64,000 bases of DNA from Ophthalmolycus amberensis (taxonomy: Eukaryota; Chordata; Actinopteri; Perciformes; Zoarcidae): positions 261,501-325,500 of the forward strand of contig JAFEUB010000787.1 of the NCBI GenBank assembly GCA_024529925.1, written 5' to 3'. Below the pieces are notes generated by a model. It was not told the origin of the DNA. It worked only from the letters and a program-made list of their open reading frames with translations, and searched no databases. Of this stretch, positions 39,601 through 50,516 are shown one piece after another. Made by a program: the position numbers and the translations under genes. The first letter of the stretch is position 1, and every line of letters begins with the position of its first letter.

Positions 39601-42277
39601 TAAGGCGGGAGAGAGCCCTGGTGTCTCCAGCATGCATGCAACTCCCTCAGATATTCCTCGGAGGGAGGAACAGAAAAGGTGGTGAGGGCGGGAAGGCGCC
39701 TGAAGAAGGCACTCACAGGTGGATGTTCCAGCTGCTGTGTATGCCAGGCGTGCAAGCGCCATACAAATGACCAGGGTAGGTTGGGCTGGATTCAGCTGCC
39801 CTGACAGGGGGAGGTAGACCTCACACATCAGGTGTTCCACTTCGGCCAGCCTAGCAGACCTTACTGCTCAAGGCGTGATGCCGCAGGTCCTGCCTGGGTT
39901 CTCCGAAAGGCCCTGCCTCAGAAGCTCGAGGCTAAGGCAAGAGGTTAGGGCCGTCCTCGGGCTGAAGAGGAGCTATACAGGTCCTACAGCCGGGAGAGTT
40001 TAACATGGCCGCGATTCCGGTGGAACCCTTGTCCCACTAGTTGATGCGGAATTCTAAATCAGTCTGAGCGGGAGCGCTCTGCTGAATGTTGAGAGAACAG
40101 GCAGGGGGCAGTCAGAGGAGAGTGATCCTTCGGACACTCTTCACTTGGACAGCCGCTGCGGATATTGGTGACCCACCAGTTAGCCTGAGCGAGAGCACTC
40201 TGCCACTGTGGTAACAGGTCAGGAAAACAGTCCTTATAGTGAGAGGGAAGCGAGGACACTCTCTTCACTAGGCTAGTTGCTGCAGATATTGGTGTCCCAC
40301 CAGTTAGCTTGAGCGAGAGCACTCTGCTACTGTGAAAAACGGACAAAAAAGAACACAGTCCTTACAGTGAGAGGGGAGCGAGGACACTCTCTTCACTTGG
40401 ACAGTTGCTGTAACTCTTGGTGTGCTACCAGTTAGCCTGAGTGAGGGCACTCTGCTAACTGATATCTGCTACTGATATGGCCATAATGTTTACAACAATC
40501 AATGGACACAATCAGAGTATTAGCTTAGTCTAGTTAGCCGGAGCGAAACGCTCTGCTAACTGATATGGCGTAATGTTTACAGCAATCAATGGACACAATC
40601 CAGCATTAACTTAGTCTAGTTAGTGTCCCACCAGGTTAGCCTGAGTGAGGCCACTGCCAGCTGTGACAGCCGTAATGCGTAAAAGCATCAATGGGCACAA
40701 CATCAATGTTGATTTAGTATAACTAGCATTCACCGAGTTAGCCTGAGCGAGCACACTCTGCTAACTGTGATAGTTGTAATGCTACAAAGTTGATGGCCAC
40801 AGCCCCAGTATCAGCTTTGTTTAGCTAGTTTCCCACTGAGTTAACCTGAGCGGGGACGCTCTGTTAACTGTGACAGCCGTAAGGCTACAAAGTTGATGGC
40901 CACAGCCCCAGTATCAGCTTTGTTTAGCTAGCTTCCCACTGAGTTAACCTGAGCGGGGAAGCTCTGTTAACTGTGACGGCCGTAAGGTTTACAAAGTTGA
41001 TGGACGCAGTCCCAGCTAGCATCTCACCAAGTTAGCCTGAGTGAAGACACTGCTAACTGCGAATTACGTCAGATGTAAAGATTAAATCTCAATGGACACA
41101 ACGCCAATGTCGATCTAGTCGAACTAGTGTCTCACCAAGTTTGCCTGAGCAGGCACTCTCTGCTAACTGTGATAGCCGTAACACTGTGAAGGGCGGGCCG
41201 ACAGCGTAATTCTACGCTCTCGTTAGCGCGCCACTCGATTAACTAGAGCGGAAGCGCTCTGCCAACCGTGGAAACAAACAACGGTTATAGAAAACAATGT
41301 TAATCGATCTTACCGATTGCTGTCATCACGACTTAGGTGGCCCTTATCAGACTGGTGACGACCGATGATAGGGGCGTCCACCAGTCCGGGGCTCGATGTC
41401 CGAACGGCGAACACACCGTTCCCGCCGAAGAGGGACAGCTCGTCGCAGCCTTTGGAGGGCGAGAGAACCGCAACTCCGACCGGTGGTCACAAGGCTACAG
41501 CGACAAGCTCTAATATGTCTTGATCGTAGACACATCTTTGTTTATGCTGCCATGGTAGCTAACCTGCGTAACGAGAAGATGAAAAAGGACTGAGCTCAGG
41601 ATGACACCGGAACTTATAGACGACGGGGGTCATCCGAGGTCACACGTGACTTTGTTGATATAAATATTCGACCTGCGCATGCGCGAGACGGAAGATATCC
41701 AGTGTGAAGCACTGCCTCTGGCGGTCAGTAAGGATGAAATAGAACCTCCCCACATTCATTTTAATACACTTTCAAAAAGCCTCAAATGTTTTTGTTATTC
41801 ATTACTTTTCTGTCATAACAGAAACATAATGGGACACAACACAATAAGGGACAGAAGCAGGAAATATGAATTATTTTGTGTATGATATGTGCTTCATAGA
41901 GCTGTTTACTATTTGTGGACTTCTCTTTGTTTTCAGTTACTCTGACATCATCATTGAACGAGAGGTGCTGATGCAGAAATACATCCACCTTGTACAGATA
42001 GTGGAGACTGAGAAGGTGGCCGCCAATCAGCTGCGCACCCAGCTGGAAGATCAGGGCACAGAAATCGAGAGGCTCAAAGCAGAGGTACAGCACACAAACA
42101 CACACCTACACACCTAAGAGGTGTCCATTCAGTAATTGACTGTTCCATATGGGATTTAAATTGCATACCCTCAGGACACAATGCATGTGTAAACTAAGCA
42201 GGATGCACAGCACAACAGACAGTGCATGTGTGCAGCTCGCATACCACAGAAGACCAGCAAGTGTTGAGCATTGTATG

Positions 42278-42324
<47 letters not shown>

Positions 42325-42970
42325 ATGGGTATGCAGTATGTGTGTCTTCTCACAGCTGCGTTTATTGCAGCAGAGGAGTGGGTGTGAACAGTGCTCATTG
42401 GACTCTGAGCGTAGGAGGAGAAGCCCACAGCTCAATAAAGACAGCCCATCAGCTTCCTTACAAATCAGCTGCCAAAAAGCGCTACGCTTATCGAACGCAA
42501 CACCTTTCTGTTCTGCCGTCACAGGACGATAAATCAGATGAGCGCGCTGTCACAGAAAACACAACTGACCTCTACAACGTTGTTAATCACAACTAATTAC
42601 AATTCTCTCTCACACATACAAACGACAGCAGGTAATTATTGGTTCATGGTGATTAGATCAATAGCTCTAAGTGTTTCTGAAGTAAACAATAAATGAGCCT
42701 ACGTTGGATTCTGACGTCACTATTCGCACATTTACATCATCTATCCATCCATCCATCCATCCATCCCTCCATCTTTCCATCCATCTTTCCATCTGTCCAT
42801 CCCTCCATCTATCCATCCCTCCATCCCTCCATCTTTCCATCCATCTTTCCATCTGTCCATCCCTCCATCTATCTATCCATCCATCCCTCCATCTATCCAT
42901 CCATCCCTCCATCTATCCATCCATCCCTCCATCTATCCATCATCCATCCATCCATCCATCCATCCATCCA

Positions 42971-43038
<68 letters not shown>

Positions 43039-46000
43039 CATCCATCCAGTGATCCTTTTGGTGATTTTTGTGAAAGTTTTTGGGCAGGAACTTAATATTT
43101 TGGCACTGCAGTATTGTGTTGAATTGTATACTTGCCCCCACTTGCTGTGTTGCTTGGTCATCTGACCGGTGACTGTGGCTCAGTGGAGAGCAGAACCGTC
43201 CTTCAATCAGAGGAACGGCGGTTCGATCCCTTGCTCCGGCTCCGCTAGTTGCATGACCCGTAACCCCAAAATTGCTCCCGCAGCTGTGCCTACAGTGTAT
43301 GAATGTGATAGAATCTGAATTGTAAGTCGCTTTGGATATAAACGACTGTAATGTAATGACCGGCTTTGCATGAACAAAAAGACTGTCTCTGTAATACTAC
43401 AAATTACATGGCATTGATTAGTTGAAGGTCTATCAACTGAAACAAATGAAATAGTACTTTATCGGGAACTTTAAAGTAAAATAAAGCGTTATCAATGTCT
43501 TTTTATTTAATTGCTAATTTCCTGTGATTTTACAGATCATTAAGTGTCTCAGATAAGAAGTGTTCTTTTATGTGCCACATAGATGGCCAAAGGGCACTGC
43601 AGAGTTATGCTTAATGTACAGGTGCTTGATTGAAAATAAATTCTGGTCTGAGCAGCAGTTTGCCCCCGAGGGAAGCTGTTTGCTCGTTGGGCCAGCTGCT
43701 GACATCTCCGTAAATCACAGCTCCACCGCCATTTCCAATTCCAGCTTGGCTCATCTGTGTCAAAAATAGCTTGTATACATACTTACTTGTAGCGACTATT
43801 TCTGTGCCCGGGAAGAAATAACACTATGTTTAATGGATTAGCCTGTTACTCTGCTTTTAGTTGTAATTCCCTCTCAGAGCAACAAGTGTGGCTGCTTCTC
43901 AGAGCTACACACTGATTATGCCTCATTGGCGGGATATGGAGAGCCATGTTGATTATGAAAATGCTAACGAAGTAACGTTTTTTTATTCGGAAACATCTGC
44001 CTGTGTAATTGGGCTGCTCATGAAAAAAGGGTTACACTTTGAGAGCCGGTATGCAGTTGGTGATCCGTCTCATTAAAACACACTCTTGTTTGTTTGTTTA
44101 TGTGCGTGTTGCTCTGTGCTTATGAATAATTAAACCAACTAGCCACTGTAACTGTCAACAGTTGGCAGACTGGCTCCTCTCCGCTGCCATTCGCATGAGA
44201 GCGCTGGTGGACGAGAAAATGAGGATGAAAGTGTGTGGCTGGAGATGGCTTTGGTGATAAACTCATGTCATCAATAAAAACAAAGCGGTGAAAGTAATAT
44301 AGTACAAGAGACTCAACCTCTGCTGGGTTCATTTCCCCACTGAAGATAGCGTTGCCAAGAAAAACCTTTTACCAGCTGTGTTTGAAGTTAGTCATCACTG
44401 TTATTTAAAGAGAAGTGATGCTATTTATTGTTAGGTTGTTAGGTTGTTAGATAACATTTTGAGTTTGGCATCTTCCTGGTGTATTTCCTTTGCGATGTGT
44501 CACGTGTTTGGCCGGCTTTTTTTCACCTGCAGCGAGTAAATGTCACACGTCTAAAGGCAAATTTTACTCTGCGGTCAGAAGAGAGTATTTCATGGCTGTA
44601 AACATGATAAAAGAACTATTAGATAGAATTGCTCTTTTAAAGAGTTTCCATCGATTGTTTTGTGCTAGACATATATTCATCTGCAGAACTAGGATTGACG
44701 TCGGTAGCTGCTGTGCCCCACAATTCACTTCAGGTAATCAGGCACATCAAAGTCTTCATTTGCTTACTGTCACCAGCTGATAGCAGCCCTCCCTCTCCTC
44801 TGTCATTCTCTCGCTCTGAATGAAGGCACCGAATTGTCAAAGATGAGGAAGCCTGATGTCTATCTGGTGCAAACACAGCAACAGTTCACTGTGCACACAC
44901 TGCATGACTATCACATACAACATTCAACCAAATTACTCCTAATCCCTTTTGGAAAATAACATCCTCATGAATTAAATCGTATCACTTCCTCCCATACCTC
45001 AGAAGCTCATTGTTTCTATTTTACGTGATTTTACTGTTGTGTCTTTTGTCCAGCTATTTCGTCACCCACATAATGCTCATTTTTGTTTGTGACAAAATTT
45101 CTCCGAACAGATTATAGCTCTGAACAAAACTAAGGAGCGAATGCGGCCTTACCATGTCAACCATGAAAACGAAGACCCGGATATCAAAAAGATCAAAAAG
45201 GTACAGTGTTTTTTGTGTTTTTCTCTTTCCCGGTGTCTTACCTGGGATTTCTTGCAAGTGTTGTGCATGTTGCATGCACAGTATGTGCGCTCCATGTGCT
45301 CGTTTGTGTCTAAGCTACCTCGTTCGTACGTCTTCAGGTGCAGAGCTTTATGCGAGGCTGGCTCTGTCGGAGGAAGTGGAAGATCATCGTTCAGGACTAC
45401 ATCTGCTCTCCTCACGCTGAGAGCATGAGGAAGAGAAACCAGATCGTCTTCAACATGGTGGAGGCAGAAACAGAGTATGTCAATACTTCATGGAGTAGCA
45501 GCACACACTCATTGTCAAGCTTTGCAGCACATGTCACAACAGACATTTCCATCCCATATTTCACCTTTCAATGGTTTCTCAATAGAATTTTCCAAAACGG
45601 TTTTATATCATGATATGTATTGATAGTTGATATCAAATGATATACTCTAAGATAGAAGATTTTACACATATGAATTCAAATGAACTCAATCGTGGTTAGA
45701 GAGAAAAAAACAAAACATGGGTCACACATTTATTTTGATCGATGAAACATCTTATGTTGCAAATCTTAACCTAGTGAGGTCAAAAGATACTTTCACACCA
45801 GAGAGGATCAGTAATGTGTTTGTACAGTAAGGAGCAAACCGGGAGAGACATTCATTATTCATTCCTCTCAGCTAGAACAAATACATTCATTGAACTGTAA
45901 GACAACATTTTACAAAACCCTACAATTAAATATTAACAATGTCTTCATTAAACGTTTTCTTTTCTCATGTACTGCATGTGTTTTGAAGATACAATTGAAT

Positions 46001-49000
46001 TTCTGACACATTGTGCGTGTGCTCACAGGTACGTCCACCAGCTCTACATCCTGGTCAACTGTTTCCTCAGACCTCTGCGGATGGCGGCCAGCTCCAAGAA
46101 ACCCCCCATCAACCACGACGATGTCAGCAGCATCTTCCTCAATAGGTGTGTTAATTGTGCTGGAGAGAGATACTGAGGTTTTAAAAAAGTAGCAAATAAT
46201 AAAAATCTCTTTTTGTCTTTGTGTTTTTACGCTGTGTTCACACTGTGTCTTCAGTGAGACCATCATGTTCCTACATGAGATTTTCCATCAAGGCTTGAAG
46301 GCGAGGATAGCCAACTGGCCAACACTGGTGCTGGGTAAGCTGTTATAGCCTCACACACAAATACACACCCACTATGCATCCACTCTGCAGCCAGCCAGTG
46401 ACATCAAAGGTCAGCTTGGTCCAGTTTGTGTCATTCACACGTCAGTCTTGACGTCTTACTTACACGCTCATTTCCCTATCTCAGTCTGCAACAAGCACAC
46501 TCCTTGTCCTGACAGACAATGACCACCCATACCAGAAGGCGTCCCACAAATTGACCTCCTAAAACAGAAGCCCCCTCGACAGATAAGCGCCACCTAGGTG
46601 ACAGGCTGCTGAAAGACGCGACAGCAAATTACTTGTGACAAACTCAGAAAGAAAAAGGTTAGACTGATTAAACACTCTTATCTGACGCCATGCTTCACTT
46701 CAGGCTGGGGCTGTTTATAGATCTCGATCAGCGACATGTTTTACATGCACATCAAATCCATTTCTGTCGTATTTTCAATAAAGATTGTTTCTTTTTATCT
46801 TTTTAGTGTTGTCGTTAAAATATTTATCCTCCAATACAGCATGACAAACCAACAATCATGGGCCAGCTATAATACAGAGTACCAGTAATAGACATAGCTA
46901 TACCAAGGGCATTTACGGAGTATATAAAAGACCCCTATCGATGTTTTCTTGGTCACAGATCTGACAAAAGGCTTTAAATAACAATGGTAGTTAAACTACT
47001 ATGGAACTGTGCCAGTATTGGTTGCAACATAATGTTCAACTGAAACCAACTGGTGGCAAATAATTGAGAACTGCATTCCGTCATGTGACTTGCATAGCAT
47101 ACTGTAAAGCATGTGTGTGTGTTTTTTTTGTTTCTAGCCGACCTATTTGATATCCTGCTCCCCATGCTGAACATCTATCAGGAGTTTGTGCGTAACCATC
47201 AGTACAGCCTGCAGGTTTTGGCCAACTGTAAGCAGAACAGAGACTTTGACAAGCTGCTGAAACAGTACGAGTCTAACGCTGCCTGTGAGGGAAGGATGCT
47301 CGAGACCTTCCTCACGTACCCAATGTTCCAGGTAGATCACGGGTTCCAGCTCACAAGAGCGTTCACAAACACACACTAATACAAATGTCTACTATTTATT
47401 TTTTAATGTCAATCATTAGTTTCAATAACCTTTTTTCCTCCACATTGTTCTCTCCAACAAGATTCCCCGCTACATCATCACCTTGCACGAGTTGTTGGCA
47501 CACACGCCTCATGAGCATGTGGAGCGAAAGAGTCTTGAGTTTGCCAAGTCCAAGTTAGAGGAATTGTCCAGGTACGTGTCTGGACAGTTGTCAAAATGAT
47601 CAACTTTTCTGATACATTTTTGATATTGATCACTGAACTAAGTGGCGCATGTGTGCGTGTCGTCAGAGTGATGCACGACGAGGTGAGCGACACGGAGAAC
47701 ATCCGGAAGAACCTGGCCATAGAGAGGATGATAGTGGAGGGCTGTGACATCCTGCTGGACACCAGCCAGACCTTCGTCAGGCAAGGTAAGTCTTCGTCAG
47801 CTCACAGGCGTTGCTCACCAGTCAGCAGAGCTCTGCAGGGTTTTCCTGACAGTAAGACCCTCCCGCTTGTCAGCCTGTGATCTGAGGGCACAGACACAGA
47901 ACCCAGAGCTCGGACACTGAGTCATGACATTACCTACTGTAATACATTCTCCTGGAGGAGATTTGTCTCCGTGTCAGCTTGTCCAGTGGAAATGTGATTC
48001 TACAAACTGGCTGTGGTTCTCCATTCTAACATCTCAAAGTCATTATTATAAGGTTTAGTAACCAACAGCCTGCCTAATCCAACCAAACAAAAGTCATTCT
48101 TGATCTCAAATGTAGTCCATAAATTCTACTCTATTTCTAAGCAATTATTTCATGCAACATGTGGTTGGTGAGCCAGTCCAATAAAGGCACTGGTCCAAAA
48201 ACCTGCAAAGTCTTTATACTTTAGATTCTTTTTGAAATGCACTGAACCATATCTGTGCCAAGAAGTGCGCTAATTGCTACAGTGTGCATAACCTAATGAG
48301 CTACCGCATCTATCTATCTTGTGGTTTTTCACTTACGCATGGCGTGCTGACACCAGTTCTGACAGTGCACAGTGTCGTCTCTTGGTCCCATGTTACTGCT
48401 TCAAGCAGAGATCCAGTCTATGCCACTAATTCTGCCTGTTTTAATGATCTCCTCCTGCGTTTCTCCCCTACATATCTCAGGTGCACACATGAAATACATG
48501 TGTGCAGAGATGGGTAGTTCAGAAATGTTGCTTTTTTTACACCAGTTTATTTGTGCCACGGCAGATGCCGACCAAAACCCAGCCCCCAGCTTAGTGTCGG
48601 CTTAATGAAATGTAATGTAATCCTGTGCCCCCTCCTGCTCCTCAGGCTCTCTGATCCAGCTGCCGTCGGTGGAGCGAGGGAAGCTAAGTAAGGTCCGTCT
48701 GGGTGCTCTCTCTCTGAAGAAGGAAGGGGAACGGCAGTGCTTCCTCTTCACCAAACACTTCCTCGTCTGCACACGCAGCTCTGGAGGAAAACTGCACCTT
48801 CTCAAGGTCGAGTCGATTTCTGAGTGGGAATTCACTTTTCAATTGATCGCAATTAAAATAAACCGTTGTTCAAATTTGCTGTCAAACTCTTGCAGCAAGG
48901 TGGAGTTTTGTCCCTGATTGACTGCACACTCATAGAGGAACCAGACGCCAGCGACGAAGAGTGTAAGTTCAACAACATCTCTGAAGCACTGTGTCTACGT

Positions 49001-49305
49001 TGGTCGACACACGGGCAGCTCTTATTGGCTCATTTAGGCCCTTCACCACTCATGGAGGTTAATTAGATGTCAGATGATGAGTGTCCAGAAATTACTTCCT
49101 TTTAAATATCAGATGCTCACCCCTTTAAATGTCAGGTTTTGATCTTTTGACATTGATGATCTTTATCCATTCTTCTTCTGAGCACTCATTTTGCAAATAG
49201 GGAGAAGTGCCGAGACAAACACATGCATGTGCACACTTCAACACACACCTTTACACTTAAGCCTCAGGGGCACGTATCGGAGATAGCAGGTCCACTGAAT
49301 TAACC

Positions 49306-49344
<39 letters not shown>

Positions 49345-50477
49345 TACAAGCACAAGCAATTCTTCTTAACTATTATCATCATTATTATATTAAAAACCTT
49401 TTTTCTCTCTGTCACACAGCTAAAGCTGGCGGTCAGGTATTTGGCCAGCTGGACTTTAAGCTCGTATTCGAGCCTTTGGACTTGCCTCCATTCACTGTGG
49501 TGTTGCTGGCACCCTCGCGGCAGGAGAAGGCGGCATGGACCAGTGACATTAGCCAGGTAATACACCAACACACACCCATACCAACACAGAATAACAAGAA
49601 CCTCCAAATAGCGTAAGCGAGTCTCCGCTGGGCATTGAGAAGGCTCAGTGATAAGTAAACACAGACACAGGTGCAGTTCCCCAGGGGCGAGTTCAGCTCA
49701 CTGCCTCGGTACTTCACAAACAGAGTAGTACCGTGCAAGCATGTCCGACTGGATTAGTTCTTATTTAAGAAAAAAATACATTGGCTATTTTAAATTGCTT
49801 CTTTTTTTTTTCTCAATTCCTTGTCAACCAGACTTATAAAAAACATATTTCTCATCATTTATTTTATTTTATTTATTTCAATGGAGGTCCACAGATAAAC
49901 AAATCAGTGCAAGAAAGTATTTTTCTCTCTGACCTGTTTTATGACGTTACAGACTCCACCCGTCGTCTGCTTTAAATTCTGTAGGTCGAACAAACGTGAA
50001 AATAATTTGCAAATATTCTCACTTTTCCATCTCATACTGTCATTCTTTCACTTTGTTGTCTCAGTGCTTCTCTTCCTTTTCTCTCTGCCTCTGTAGTGTA
50101 TCGATAATATCCGCTGTAATGGCTTGATGACCAGTGTATTTGAGGAGAACTCTAAAGTCACTGTGCCGAATATGATCAAGTAAGTATGTGTGAAGAGGAG
50201 CAACCATCTCCTAATGCCAGTGTTGTAAAATATATGTTGCAGCATACCTAGTTGTGTTGATGTACTGTAAAGTGTTAGACTTTTTGTGATGTATTATGTT
50301 GTTTTTTTAAATATTATTTTCTGCTCAAACGTGTTCTTTGGTATCCACTTTTATTTTTAGCTTCCTTCTTTGGAATATGTGGATTTTCTTTTTGCATTTC
50401 TCTTTTTCACTTGGCTGTTTTTGCTCAGTTACGTTCATAACCTTTTCCTTGGTTAGCAGCCCAGCAGTCACCACATG

Positions 50478-50516
<39 letters not shown>

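Larger units (their letters stand above)
38320..41690 (-). mobile_element. DIRS-like tyrosine-recombinase retrotransposon, degenerate
   Basis: Read on the minus strand: an upstream tandem-repeat region (41.27-40.05 kb), a gag-like region (about 39.84-38.99 kb), then RT motifs GEWFTSIDAYSHVP, HRQFLHFAF, PWVFTRCVTAVLSP, ILPYLDDWLT (catalytic LDD at about 38.66 kb) and the RNase H-side text FLRLLGELTAASTVVTLGLQ near 38.4 kb. The WFTSID..HVP/HRQFL/YLDDWL set is characteristic of DIRS elements. The RT fingers (VPKK..LRPILDLR) are missing between gag and palm, and the recombinase and methyltransferase-like parts were not seen. Frameshifts are present. The outer edge near 41.69 kb is approximate. 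Confidence 0.8.
37124..41936 (+). other. rasgrf2: rasgrf2 intron 2 (4.8 kb), filled by a transposable-element cluster
   Basis: Nearly all of 37.4-41.7 kb is mobile-element sequence: an L1-like 5' fragment, a minus-strand LINE RT fragment and a minus-strand DIRS-like element. Only about 250-300 bp at each end is ordinary intron. Confidence 0.8.
42085..45110 (+). other. rasgrf2: rasgrf2 intron 3 (3.0 kb)
   Basis: Contains (TA)n at 42282-42320, a composite CCAT/CT satellite (42741-43049) and a tRNA-derived SINE (43164-43360). Nothing assigned from 43.4 to 45.1 kb. Confidence 0.8.

Noticed and set aside
40050..41270. CRISPR-like regular repeat pattern
   Set aside because: Units are ~100-125 bp with diverged spacers of common origin, inside a retrotransposon in a vertebrate intron; not a CRISPR array.
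42667..43165. Open frames of SIHPSIH / DGWMDG repeats
   Set aside because: Translations of the CCAT satellite.
43164..43240. Possible tRNA gene
   Set aside because: A and B boxes are present but no complete cloverleaf, and a SINE body and LINE-like tail follow; called SINE.
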